20,202 nucleotides of DNA. Source: JACQNR01 sp049515175 (GTDB lineage Bacteria; Acidobacteriota; Terriglobia; UBA7540). A program made the position numbers and the translations under genes. Of the stretch, positions 7,290-14,280 are shown piece by piece (positions within the stretch are counted from its first letter, which is position 1; the number at the start of each line of letters is the position of its first letter). The notes beneath the pieces were generated by a model. It worked only from the letters and a program-made list of their open reading frames with translations. It was not told the origin of the DNA and did no database searches. The stretch lies in contig JBEKUI010000051.1 of the NCBI GenBank assembly GCA_049515175.1, positions 1-20,202 on the forward strand. The letters run 5' to 3'.

Positions 7290-7784
7290 ATGAGGTTTAA
7301 GACTCTCTGGGCAGTCGTTTCTCTGTTCGCGTTGGCCGTGACCGCCAGTGCGCAAACGAAAATCTCCGGCACTGAGGTTTGCGGCAAGCCGGACCAACAG
7401 CAAATGCTTGAGGTCGGCGACCACCTGGGCCATATGCTGGGAGTTCAGCAGGTTAAATGCACCTGGAGCAAAATGGAGATCGAGGGCAGCGCCGCGAAGG
7501 ACAGTCTCACGACCATCGTGGTCGACGCGCATGGCAGCAAGGCAAATATCCGGGGGTACGACAATGCAACACTGGCCAGTGGTGACAAAGCCTTCGTGCG
7601 CTTCCAGGGCGCGGTCACGCTCAAGGACGGCGCAGTGATCGCCGACGATGGAATGTGGAGCTTTACTGGCGGCACGGGAAAGTTGAAGGGGCTCAAAGGG
7701 GAAGGAACTTACAAAGGCAAGGGAACCCCTGAAGGGGGGGAGACGTTTGAAGTAGAGGGCGAGTACACGCTTCCGGGCAAATGA
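7290..7784 (+). CDS. Small exported protein of unknown function
   Basis: A 164-residue protein. The start is fixed by GAGGAGGAG (7276-7284) just before the ATG; the frame also runs further upstream but overlaps the end of dinG. Residues 1-21 form a signal peptide ending in TASAQT (cleavage after A21 likely). The mature part has two cysteines, EVCGKP and VKCTWS, that could form a disulphide, and is rich in Gly, Lys, Thr and short beta-prone stretches (FRFQGAVTLKDG-like and GGTGKLKGLKGEGTYKGKG), suggesting a small beta-barrel. I do not recognise a named family with certainty. A hairpin follows at 7810-7832. Confidence 0.8.
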   Translation: MRFKTLWAVVSLFALAVTASAQTKISGTEVCGKPDQQQMLEVGDHLGHMLGVQQVKCTWSKMEIEGSAAKDSLTTIVVDAHGSKANIRGYDNATLASGDKAFVRFQGAVTLKDGAVIADDGMWSFTGGTGKLKGLKGEGTYKGKGTPEGGETFEVEGEYTLPGK

Positions 7785-7809
7785 TTCACCTTCCTCTGTG
7801 GCGGCAAAC

Positions 7810-7832
7810 GGGGCGGCTTCGGCGGTCGCCCC
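7810..7832 (+). terminator. Possible terminator hairpin after the exported protein gene
   Basis: GGGGCG (7810-7815) pairs with CGCCCC (7827-7832), with an inner GC-UUCG-GC tetraloop stem. The following bases (ATTTGGTTTGG) are only modestly T-rich, so termination may be weak. It separates this gene from queD. Confidence 0.5.
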
Positions 7833-7908
7833 ATTTGGTTTGGAGAGAACTTCTTTGCGGCCGTGAATCGCGGTAGTATGAAAGGTCAGGTTCGTAGAGG
7901 GGAATGGC

Positions 7909-8283
7909 ATGTACGAAATCAGCGTGGATTACTCCTTTGCGGCAGGCCACGCCCTGCGGGGGTACAAGGGCAAGTGTGAGAACGTGCACGGGCACAACTA
8001 CAAGGTGCGAGTCGCCGTGGCGGGTGAGAAGCTGAACGCCATCGGCTTGCTGATGGATTTCATCGATCTGCGCGGCGCCGTCAAAGCTCTGGCGGAGCGC
8101 ATTGACCACCGCTTCATGAACGATATCCCACCCTTCGACCAAATCAACCCTTCCGCCGAGAATCTCGCCAAGTATTTCGGCGACGGCCTGGATCCGCAGG
8201 TTCGCGAGCACGGGATCCGCCTCCGCTCCGTGACCGTCTGGGAAACGGACACGACCTCAGCGACGTTCATTCCCTCGGCCTAG
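7909..8283 (+). CDS. queD: 6-carboxy-5,6,7,8-tetrahydropterin synthase
   Basis: QueD turns 7,8-dihydroneopterin triphosphate into 6-carboxytetrahydropterin, the first dedicated step to preQ0 after FolE. The 124-residue protein has the zinc ligands H14 (FAAGHAL), H27 and H29 (CENVHGHNY), catalytic C23, the RIDHRFMND stretch near residue 65, and WETDTTSA near the end with the pterin-anchoring Glu. The spacing of C23 to the HxH pair is of the QueD type. AGAGGGGA lies about 6 nt before the ATG. queE and queC follow on the same strand after an opposite-strand gene. I saw no preQ1 riboswitch in the 124-base leader. Confidence 0.95.
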   Translation: MYEISVDYSFAAGHALRGYKGKCENVHGHNYKVRVAVAGEKLNAIGLLMDFIDLRGAVKALAERIDHRFMNDIPPFDQINPSAENLAKYFGDGLDPQVREHGIRLRSVTVWETDTTSATFIPSA

Positions 8284-8420
8284 CGGCGCATCACGAAAGT
8301 TTCTCGCGCTCCTTTTGAGACAGTCGCGTGGGCAAACCAAAGCTTGCAGGTCACTTGAGAAAAGGTGTCCTTTAGGGTGGAGCAGTGAAAGGCAGTCGGA
8401 AGTCGCCCGATTCCGGGTGA

Positions 8421-8666
8421 TTACCACGTCCAGAAGGCGACGGCCGGATGGACGTCCACATGATGCTGATGGGAGCAGGTGCCTTCTTTGCAGTAGTAGA
8501 CGTCTTCGCACCAGCGGCAACGAGCGAGGTGCTCCTTATCTCGGACCGTGCCGCAAATGGCGCAGGCTTCCAGCAATTCGGCGACGACGTGACGAGCGAA
8601 TAGCCGCCAGTTGTCCATGACTTCATGTTCCTCACGGATTCGGGCCAAATCCTCTTTGCTCATCAT
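8421..8666 (-). CDS. Small Cys/His-rich protein with MYND-like zinc finger
   Basis: An 81-residue protein; the start is one of two adjacent ATGs at 8666 and 8663, with GGGAGGA about 6 nt before. The frame could extend to 8708, but that part lies upstream of the Shine-Dalgarno. After a charged helical N-terminus (residues 3-33) come C35, C38, C50, C53, C59, C64, H66, H68, H69 and H73. The order CxxC - CxxC - VYYCKEGTC - HxHH resembles MYND or HIT-type zinc fingers, which usually bind protein partners. It ends in WTW. It lies opposite to queD and queE, and an AT-rich region upstream (about 8755-8785) probably contains its promoter. No function assigned. Confidence 0.75.
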   Translation of the reverse strand: MMSKEDLARIREEHEVMDNWRLFARHVVAELLEACAICGTVRDKEHLARCRWCEDVYYCKEGTCSHQHHVDVHPAVAFWTW

Positions 8667-8770
8667 GGTCATTCCTCCCGCCTTGCCACTCTGGTTGGAT
8701 GCAAGCAAAGGGCCAAAGGGCGTACCCCTCGCCAGGATCGGCGGGTCTGCCTATCTGATTGATTTTATTC

Positions 8771-8781
8771 ACAATAATTGT
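8771..8781. promoter_or_regulatory. AT-rich dyad in the divergent spacer before queE
   Basis: ACAAT-A-ATTGT is a perfect 11-bp palindrome in a short AT-rich island (about 8755-8785) within otherwise GC-rich DNA. It lies between the divergent starts of the MYND-like gene and queE, a sensible place for an operator or promoters. No clear -35/-10 pair is visible on the plus strand in the 277-bp spacer. Confidence 0.35.
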
Positions 8782-8943
8782 TGATGGCGGATCCGGGGAA
8801 AATCGTCCCCGCGTTGCCCCGGAAGGTAAATTGTGGAAAATCCTGTCACATTTTGGGATAGAACATGGAATCCACCTGACGTTGCTCAGGGCGACCATCG
8901 ATAATCGAGTAAAATGAGGGGGCGTACAGGGTCGCCGCCGCGA

Positions 8944-9582
8944 ATGCAGATTACGGAAATCTTCAAGTCGATTCAGGGGGAATCCACCTACGCTGGATTG
9001 CCCTGCGTCTTTGTGCGCCTGACAGGGTGCAATCTGCGCTGCCACTGGTGCGATACCGCCTATGCCTTTTCCGGGGGCCAGAAAATGTCCCCTGAAGAGG
9101 TGTTGGGGCGAGTCAGCGAGCTGGGCGGGAAACTGGTCGAATTCACAGGTGGGGAGCCCCTCCTGCAAAAAGAGGTCGTGTCCCTGGCGGCGCAACTGAT
9201 CGCCGCGGGCCGGCGCGTCCTCATCGAAACCAGCGGCGAGCGCTTCGTGGGCGAGCTGTCGGCCGCCGTGGTGAAGATTGTGGATGTCAAATGCCCGGCG
9301 AGTGGCGAAAGTGAGAGGTTCTGCCTGGACAACCTGCGCGTGCTCGAACCCAAAGACCAGGTCAAGTTTGTCGTCCAGGACGAGAACGATTACCGTTACG
9401 CGCTCGGGTTTATGGACCGGCACCGGCTGCGCCAGATCGTCGAGGAAGTGATCTTCTCGCCGGTCTTTGGCCAGCTTCACCCGCGCACCCTGACGGAATG
9501 GATCCTGCGCGACGGGCTGGAGGTCCGATTGGGGCTGCAACTCCATAAGTTCATCTGGGACCCGGCGACGCGCGGAGTGTGA
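8944..9582 (+). CDS. queE: 7-carboxy-7-deazaguanine synthase (radical SAM)
   Basis: QueE rearranges 6-carboxytetrahydropterin to 7-carboxy-7-deazaguanine with SAM and a 4Fe-4S cluster. From the ATG at 8944 the protein has 212 residues. It opens with the family start MQITEIFKSIQGESTYAGLP, and the cluster motif C29-x3-C33-x2-C36 (GCNLRCHWCDT) is followed by FTGGEPLLQ and a VDVKCPASGE segment. An ATG at 8914 in the same frame would add ten residues foreign to the family; neither start has a strong Shine-Dalgarno, so the choice rests on homology. queC follows after 111 nt containing heptamer repeats. Confidence 0.93.
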   Translation: MQITEIFKSIQGESTYAGLPCVFVRLTGCNLRCHWCDTAYAFSGGQKMSPEEVLGRVSELGGKLVEFTGGEPLLQKEVVSLAAQLIAAGRRVLIETSGERFVGELSAAVVKIVDVKCPASGESERFCLDNLRVLEPKDQVKFVVQDENDYRYALGFMDRHRLRQIVEEVIFSPVFGQLHPRTLTEWILRDGLEVRLGLQLHKFIWDPATRGV

Positions 9583-9588
9583 AGAGTA

Positions 9589-9623
9589 GAAGGCAGAAGG
9601 CAGAAGGCAGAAGGCAGAAGGCA
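9589..9623. repeat. Tandem heptamer GAAGGCA, five perfect copies
   Basis: GAAGGCA is repeated five times without a mismatch, 6 nt after the queE stop. It is the only perfectly homogeneous tract in the window, so it may be the youngest. The unit differs by one base from the GAAGTCA units before der. Confidence 0.95.
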
Positions 9624-9693
9624 GAGAACCCTCGATGAAGTCTTCCTTCGAGAATCGATTGTCGAGAGCTAACGGCTGAGAACTGGCGAACGC

Positions 9694-10428
9694 ATGGTTA
9701 CGGACCACGGACAACGGACGACAGACAAACCATTGGCAGTAGTGCTGGCCAGCGGCGGCATGGATAGCTGCGTGACCACGGCAATCGCCGCGCAGAATTA
9801 CCGGCTGGCGATGTTGCACGTCGCCTATGGGCAGCGCACGGAGCGGCGGGAACTGCAAGCCTTCAACGCGCTCGCCGACTTCTACCACGCCGAGCAGCGG
9901 CTGGTCTGCCGCGTGGACCACCTCCGCCAGATCGGTGGCTCCAGCCTTACCGACCCATCGATCGCCGTGGAGCGGGCGAACCTCGATCGCCAGGAGATTC
10001 CTTCCAGCTACGTGCCGTTCCGAAACGCTCATTTCCTCTCCGTCGCCGTTTCCTGGGGTGAGGTGCTGGGGGCCAAGAAGATCTTTATCGGCGCGGTGGC
10101 GGAGGACAGCTCCGGGTATCCCGACTGCCGCCGGGAATACTACGAGGCTTTCAATCACGTGATCGTGGCCGGGACGAAGCCCGAGACCCGGCTCGAGATC
10201 GTCACGCCGGTGATCCATTTGCGGAAGAGTGAAATCATCCGCCGCGGCGCGGAACTGGGCGCGCCATTCGAGCTGACCTGGTCGTGCTATCAGGCGGAGG
10301 AGGCGGCTTGCGGAGTTTGTGATAGCTGCGCCTTGCGCCTGCGGGCCTTTGAAGAGGCGGGGATCGCCGATCCGATTGCATACGCGGTGCGACCGAGCTA
10401 TTCGCGGCACACTCCTTCCGGCACGTGA
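9694..10428 (+). CDS. queC: 7-cyano-7-deazaguanine (preQ0) synthase
   Basis: QueC uses ATP and ammonia to convert 7-carboxy-7-deazaguanine into preQ0. The protein (244 residues) has the PP-loop VVLASGGMDSC (about 16-26), YVPFRNAHFLSVA, GAVAEDSSGYPDCR, and the zinc-binding cysteines C198, C206, C209 and C212. The family normally begins only a few residues before the PP-loop strand; here about 12 extra residues, largely encoded by the heptamer tract at 9701-9728, come first. A TTG at residue 14 is a possible alternative start; neither has a clear Shine-Dalgarno. No queF or folE is visible, so the later fate of preQ0 cannot be told. Confidence 0.95.
   Translation: MVTDHGQRTTDKPLAVVLASGGMDSCVTTAIAAQNYRLAMLHVAYGQRTERRELQAFNALADFYHAEQRLVCRVDHLRQIGGSSLTDPSIAVERANLDRQEIPSSYVPFRNAHFLSVAVSWGEVLGAKKIFIGAVAEDSSGYPDCRREYYEAFNHVIVAGTKPETRLEIVTPVIHLRKSEIIRRGAELGAPFELTWSCYQAEEAACGVCDSCALRLRAFEEAGIADPIAYAVRPSYSRHTPSGT
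9701..9728. repeat. Heptamer tract inside the queC 5' coding end
   Basis: Units CGGACCA, CGGACAA, CGGACGA and CAGACAA are contiguous and in phase. They encode residues 3-12 of the predicted QueC (TDHGQRTTDK), just before the PP-loop strand. Confidence 0.8.
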
Positions 10429-10518
10429 CACAATTACCGTTCCCCGCAAGAGAAACACTTGCCAGGCGTCGCGTGGAGTTGTAGGATTTCTTCTCCCTCG
10501 CAAGAGCAAACCAAGGTG

Positions 10519-10548
10519 TTGTGTCATCATCTCAATAAGGGCTAGAAT
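10519..10548 (+). promoter_or_regulatory. Promoter candidate for the CarboxypepD_reg/TPR gene
   Basis: TTGTGT (10519-10524), 18 nt, then TAGAAT (10543-10548). The -10 matches the consensus at five of six bases. A start near 10555 gives a leader of about 23 nt that includes the strong GGAGGAGG ribosome-binding site. Confidence 0.5.
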
Positions 10549-10577
10549 TAGTTGAGGGTGTAACGGAGGAGGAATTT

Positions 10578-11660
10578 ATGTCGTCGTGGCGTTGGCGAAC
10601 GGGAATGGGTTGGGTCGTGGCAATAGCGCTATTTTTGAGTGCCGTTTCGGCGCTCGCGCAAACGGGTGGGCTGACGGGAGCTGCGAAAGGAGAGAAGGGA
10701 GAAGCCCTGGTCGGCTATCCCATCATCATCGAGCGGCAGGACGTGAAGGGGATTTACAAGACCAAGACCAACAAGAAGGGCGAGTACATTTACATCGGCT
10801 TGCCGATCGGCAACTACAAGGTCACGATTCAGGATCCCAACGGGCGCGACCTGTTCTTCCTGCAATCGCGGATTGGCTTGGGCGACCCCACGACACTCGA
10901 TTTTGACCTGGGCAAGGAGCGGGCCCGGGCGGCGGAGGATCGGCAGAAGCAGGTTGAGGCCAATCCGGAGCTAAAGCGCCAAGCGGAAGCTCAGGAAAAG
11001 GAGCAGAAACAGTTCACCGGCCTGAAAGCGACCTTCGAACAGGGCCAGCTTCTGATGACCGAAAAGCGTTACGCCGAGGCGGCGGCCATGTTCGAGCAGG
11101 CCTTGCCGCTGGCCAAGGAGAAGAACCTTCCGGTCATCCTCGCCAAGCTCGGCGAGAGCTACCAGAAGGCGAAGGTGTACGATAAGGCCCTCGATAATTA
11201 TCAGAAGGCCATCGCGGCCAAGCCCGATGACGCCACGCTGCACAATAATCTCGGCAATGTTTACGCAGAGATGGGGAAGACCGCGGAAGCGGCCAGCGAA
11301 TTCAAGAAGGCGGCGGACGCGGATCCCTCCCAGGCCTCCCGCTATTACTTTAACTACGGCGCGGTGATGTACAACCAGGGCAAGATGGACGATGCGGCGG
11401 CGGCCTTCGGGAAGGCGACCGAGATCGATCCCAACTTCGCGGATGCCTTCTTCATGCGCGGCCGCGCCCTGATGGGCAAGCTCGATATGGACCCCAAGAC
11501 CGGCAAGGTCGTCGCGGCGCCGGGGACGGTGGAGGCGCTGGAAACCTACATGAAGCTTGACCCGCAGGGCAAGTATGCGGCGGAAGCGCAGGGAATGTTG
11601 CAGACGGTCCAGGGCGGGGTGCAGACAGAGTTCAAGAAGACCAAGAAGGGTAAGACTTAG
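10578..11660 (+). CDS. Exported protein with carboxypeptidase-regulatory-like domain and TPR repeats
   Basis: A 360-residue protein. The signal peptide is residues 1-27 (cleavage after ALA, before QT). Residues about 29-105 look like a CarboxypepD_reg or Cna-B type beta-sandwich (LTGAAKGEKGEALVGYPIIIERQD...TKTNKKGEYIYIGLPIGNYKVTI). A charged coiled linker (about 110-150) precedes four or so TPR units at about 150-300 with typical YAEAAAMFEQAL, YDKALDNYQKAIAAKPDDA and LGNVYAEMGKTAEAASEFKKA. The Lys-rich end is LKKTKKGKT-like. Such proteins are common in Acidobacteriota and probably bind partners in the periplasm; no enzymatic residues are seen. The ribosome-binding site is GGAGGAGG. It has its own promoter candidate and terminator, hence is likely monocistronic. 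Confidence 0.88.
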   Translation: MSSWRWRTGMGWVVAIALFLSAVSALAQTGGLTGAAKGEKGEALVGYPIIIERQDVKGIYKTKTNKKGEYIYIGLPIGNYKVTIQDPNGRDLFFLQSRIGLGDPTTLDFDLGKERARAAEDRQKQVEANPELKRQAEAQEKEQKQFTGLKATFEQGQLLMTEKRYAEAAAMFEQALPLAKEKNLPVILAKLGESYQKAKVYDKALDNYQKAIAAKPDDATLHNNLGNVYAEMGKTAEAASEFKKAADADPSQASRYYFNYGAVMYNQGKMDDAAAAFGKATEIDPNFADAFFMRGRALMGKLDMDPKTGKVVAAPGTVEALETYMKLDPQGKYAAEAQGMLQTVQGGVQTEFKKTKKGKT

Positions 11661-11679
11661 TCGCGTTCCCAATTTCTCA

Positions 11680-11715
11680 GCCCCGCCGCTAGGTGCCCCT
11701 TCGGCGGGGCTTTTT
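11680..11715 (+). terminator. Intrinsic terminator
   Basis: GCCCCGCCG (11680-11688) pairs perfectly with CGGCGGGGC (11702-11710), and five T follow at once (11711-11715). The stem is 9 bp of almost pure GC with a 13-nt loop. It ends the TPR gene. Confidence 0.93.
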
Positions 11716-11727
11716 CATTCTTGATCT

Positions 11728-12393
11728 ATGCTCAAGCTGAAGAAGCCGCTCGTCCTGCTCCTCCTGTTGATCGCCGCGGGTTTCCCGGCCCGTGGTGACA
11801 CGCTCTACCAGACCAATCCCCAGGGCAAGCAGGTCATCGTTCACCGTGACGCCATCGTGGTCAAGGACGATCCCTCATTCATTCTCTACAAGCATTTCGA
11901 GCTCAAGGAACGGCGCGTGGCGAAGATTCGTCTCAGCCGCGGCGCCACAACTTATTCGATCGCGACGAGCGGCCCGGAAGAACGCCAGCAGATTGTGGCG
12001 AAATGGAAGCGTTTCGGCTTTACGGCGACGCTCGTGGACCAGGCGGGAAAATCCGTCCGCGTCTTCGATCTCTACCTGGATTTCTATCCGCCCGGCGGGC
12101 GCGGCTCGCTGCTCGAATCGGTGCCGGCGCGAACCACCCTGCCCGTCCTCATCGAGGGCGGGGGCGCCGACGAGCTGGATTTCGAGAAGCTCGCCCAGAT
12201 TGAAATCCAGGGCGAAAAATTGCGCGTGACCCTCCGGGACGGAAAGGCTGTGACGGCGCGCTTCCTGATGCCCACTAACCAGCCGGCGGAGGCGCGCTTC
12301 CTCGGCATTACCGACCAATACGATCCCGCCAACGAAAACGTCTTCGATTTTGCCATCCCCCTCCAACAAGTGAAAGAAGTCCGATTCGAGTGA
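11728..12393 (+). CDS. Exported protein of unknown function
   Basis: A 221-residue protein with a clear signal peptide (residues 1-23: KLKK, then a Leu-rich core, ending in ARG before DTLYQ). The mature part is mixed alpha/beta with no cysteines and no motif I recognise. Landmarks are KVVKDD-like IVVKDDPSFILYKHFELKERRVAKIRL (about 44-70), a central VRVFDLYLDFYPPGGRGSLLESV, and a C-terminal half ending in IPLQQVKEVRFE. The tail reads like DUF-type proteins that record changes in a substrate surface, but I assign no function. The ATG lies only 12 nt after the T-run of the preceding terminator and has no Shine-Dalgarno. The stop runs into a heptamer tract. Confidence 0.8.
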   Translation: MLKLKKPLVLLLLLIAAGFPARGDTLYQTNPQGKQVIVHRDAIVVKDDPSFILYKHFELKERRVAKIRLSRGATTYSIATSGPEERQQIVAKWKRFGFTATLVDQAGKSVRVFDLYLDFYPPGGRGSLLESVPARTTLPVLIEGGGADELDFEKLAQIEIQGEKLRVTLRDGKAVTARFLMPTNQPAEARFLGITDQYDPANENVFDFAIPLQQVKEVRFE

Positions 12394-12485
12394 GCCAGCC
12401 GTCAGCGCTTCGCTATCAGCGGTCAGCAATCCGCTTGCTGCTTAATCCTGGAGACGTCGCTGAAGGCTGAAAGCTGATAGCTTGA
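12394..12485. repeat. Two heptamer tracts after the exported protein gene
   Basis: From 12394 seven units in phase include GTCAGCG, ATCAGCG and GTCAGCA. After a 16-bp break a second tract, in a different phase, reads GCTGAAG, GCTGAAA, GCTGATA and GCTTGA (12459-12485). On the minus strand the second tract is TCAGC-based, so the two are inverted relative to each other. They fill the gap between two convergent genes. Confidence 0.7.
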
Positions 12486-12707
12486 TTACTTCTTCTTTTC
12501 CGCGATCCACAATCCGCGCCCCAGTGACCGGCCGCAGAAGGGGCAGTAGTTGATTCCGTAATAGTCGTAGCCACGCCCGGAGGCCGCGCGGATGAAGTAG
12601 TCGGTGTCAAGCTCATTGAGTATGCGCCCGTCGTCGATGCGGCTCTTCTCGCCGTGAAACATCGCTTCGCGGTCGATCGCCTGATCGAGCAAAACACAGC
12701 AGTGCAC
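12486..12707 (-). CDS. Small CxxC (zinc-ribbon-like) protein of unknown function
   Basis: A 73-residue protein. The chosen start is GTG at 12707-12705, because GAGGGA lies 4 nt before it and the protein then begins with the paired cysteines C3 C4. The frame stays open to an ATG at 12788, but that extension is encoded by a heptamer tract and has no ribosome-binding site. The C-terminus has GINYCPFCGRSLG (C55, C58), and HCC plus CPFCG may together bind one zinc. Between them lies GRILNELDTDYFIRAA. Small proteins of this HCC...YCPFCG layout are scattered in bacteria without a known role. It is antisense to and divergent from the ceramidase-type operon. Confidence 0.65.
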   Translation of the reverse strand: MHCCVLLDQAIDREAMFHGEKSRIDDGRILNELDTDYFIRAASGRGYDYYGINYCPFCGRSLGRGLWIAEKKK

Positions 12708-12736
12708 GGAGTCCCTCGCAGCCCCGGGAATTCGAT

Positions 12737-12751
12737 ACTTGTACCACAAGT
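12737..12751. promoter_or_regulatory. Dyad ACTTGT-ACC-ACAAGT upstream of the ceramidase-type operon
   Basis: Perfect 6-bp arms around a 3-nt centre, placed between the divergent starts at 12707 (minus) and 12857 (plus). It could be an operator. It may also be chance, since the ACAAGT half recurs in the adjacent heptamer tract. Confidence 0.3.
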
Positions 12752-12762
12752 GAAACGCCGGT

Positions 12763-12790
12763 GACGAGGGACAAGTGAGGAGTGACAAGC
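12763..12790. repeat. Heptamer tract upstream of the ceramidase-type operon
   Basis: Four units in phase: GACGAGG, GACAAGT, GAGGAGT and GACAAGC. No other structure is evident up to the Shine-Dalgarno of the following gene. Confidence 0.65.
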
Positions 12791-12856
12791 GGGGCGTTTG
12801 GGGTTAATCTGGCCCGCTGACTTCAAAGCCCAACGAGTTGATTTCCAGGAGGAACG

Positions 12857-14218
12857 ATGCGCCGAGCGATTATGCCTCTCGTTGCGGGATGGGTCGGAAT
12901 GGCGGTGATGGCCTCGTCCGCACCCGCCGCCGGGCTCAAGGCGGGCGTCGTCCGGGTGGACATCACCCCTCCCGCGGGACAGCTTCTGTGGGGATACGCG
13001 GCGCGAACCACTCCTGCACAGGGGATGCTCGATCCACTCTACGCGCGGGTGCTGGTGCTGGAGGCCGGCGAGAAGCGCCTGGCGCTCGTGGTGTTGGATC
13101 TGGGAAGAGTGTTTGGTCCCGCGTCGCTTGAGCGGTTGCGCGCGGCGGCGCGCCAGTCGAGCGGGATCACGAATGTTGTGGTTCAGGCGACGCACACGCA
13201 CTCCGGCCCGGTCATCATCGACGAATATCCCGGCGGAGCGGCGCTGGAGTGGGAAAGCGTTGCGGTCGAAAAAATCGGGAAGGCCATCGACGAGGCGCAT
13301 CAGCGCGCCGTCGAAGCCCGTCTCGGCACCGGTACCGGCTCAACCTATATTGGCTACAACCGCGTCCGGCCGAACGCCGACGGGACGATCACCATGCTCT
13401 GGCGCAATCCCACGCGCGTCGCGACCTCGCCTGTTGATCCCACCCTCGCCGTGCTGCGCGTAGACACGGCGGAGGGTCAGCCGCTCGCAGTTCTCGTCAA
13501 TTACGCCTGCCACCCGGTGGTGTTCGGCCCAGAAAATCTGCACTACTCGGCGGACTTTCCCGGCGTTATGACAAGGACTGTCGAGGCGGCGATGGGCGGC
13601 GCGGACGTGTGCTTTTTCCTGCAGGGCGCCTGCGGCGACATCAATCCTTACGACGCCACCAACCCTGCCCAGGAAGATGCTGTGGGCAAGCGCGACGCGG
13701 CCGGGCGGCAACTGGGCGAGGAAGCGGCGCGCGTTGCCAAGGCGATTCGGACCGAGGCCGAAGCGCGGCCGAGGATCGAGGTTTTCGAAGAAACTATCCC
13801 CTTGCGGATGCGCTGGAATGCCGAGCGGTTCCAGCAGGGACTGCTGGCTTCCTACGGCGAGAAGTTTGTGGCGAACTTCGCGCCGCACATCCGCGAGCCG
13901 ATTCTGGCGCCGGTCGCCACACTGCTCATCAACAAGCGCATTGCCCTGATGACACTGCCGGGCGAGCCGTTTGTCGAATTTCAGATGAACTGGCGCGACC
14001 GTTGCCCGGTGCGCAACACTTTTTTCCTCGGTTACACCAACGCCTACCTGGGATATTTCCCCACCCTTCGCGCCGCCGCGATGGGAGGCTACGGTGCCGC
14101 CAGCGCCACGACCTGGGTGGAGGTGGGCGCCGGCGAGCGCATCGTGGATAATGCCGTGACGCGCGTTTACCAGATGTTGGGCCGGCTCACGGACGTGCCC
14201 GAAGACTTGAAGAAATAG
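12857..14218 (+). CDS. Exported neutral/alkaline ceramidase-family protein, copy 1
   Basis: A 453-residue protein with a signal peptide (about 1-25, ending APAAG) and AGGAGGAACG before the ATG. The family's zinc centre can be followed: THTHSGP (H113, H115), NYACHP (H219), LPGEPF (E370) and GYTNAYLGYFPT (Y397, Y400). In known neutral ceramidases two His, one Glu and one Tyr bind zinc, and a Ser in GDxSP is the key catalytic residue. Here that motif is QGACGDINPY, with N263 in the Ser position. Only the N-terminal catalytic-type domain is present; the C-terminal Ig-like domain of classical enzymes (about 650 residues or more) is missing. It may hydrolyse another amide or ester. First gene of a four-gene cluster; about 60% identical by eye to copy 2. 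Confidence 0.88.
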   Translation: MRRAIMPLVAGWVGMAVMASSAPAAGLKAGVVRVDITPPAGQLLWGYAARTTPAQGMLDPLYARVLVLEAGEKRLALVVLDLGRVFGPASLERLRAAARQSSGITNVVVQATHTHSGPVIIDEYPGGAALEWESVAVEKIGKAIDEAHQRAVEARLGTGTGSTYIGYNRVRPNADGTITMLWRNPTRVATSPVDPTLAVLRVDTAEGQPLAVLVNYACHPVVFGPENLHYSADFPGVMTRTVEAAMGGADVCFFLQGACGDINPYDATNPAQEDAVGKRDAAGRQLGEEAARVAKAIRTEAEARPRIEVFEETIPLRMRWNAERFQQGLLASYGEKFVANFAPHIREPILAPVATLLINKRIALMTLPGEPFVEFQMNWRDRCPVRNTFFLGYTNAYLGYFPTLRAAAMGGYGAASATTWVEVGAGERIVDNAVTRVYQMLGRLTDVPEDLKK

Positions 14219-14280
14219 TGACGCTCCCCGGGCAGAGCGTCCCCGAGGATCCTCGCCAATCCGGTTTATTGAGGTGCCCC

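Noticed and set aside
5267..7387. A 706-codon open frame on the minus strand opposite the helicase gene
   Set aside because: It is rich in H, R, E and A with no domain motifs and mirrors the codon pattern of the real helicase frame; high GC makes long antisense frames common.
7785..7908. preQ1 riboswitch before queD
   Set aside because: The leader contains a terminator-like hairpin but no compact H-type pseudoknot with the A-rich tail expected of preQ1 aptamers.
9589..9623. GAAGGCA array considered as a CRISPR or minisatellite-type array
   Set aside because: Units are 7 bp with no spacers and no cas genes are present; it belongs to the heptamer tract family.
8632..10530. A 632-codon minus-strand open frame across queE and queC
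   Set aside because: It has no recognisable motifs, while the plus strand carries complete QueE and QueC with all catalytic residues. Part of it is made of heptamer-derived peptide.
12708..12788. Longer start (ATG at 12788) for the CxxC miniprotein
   Set aside because: The extra 27 residues come from a heptamer tract and spacer, whereas GAGGGA sits correctly before the GTG at 12707.
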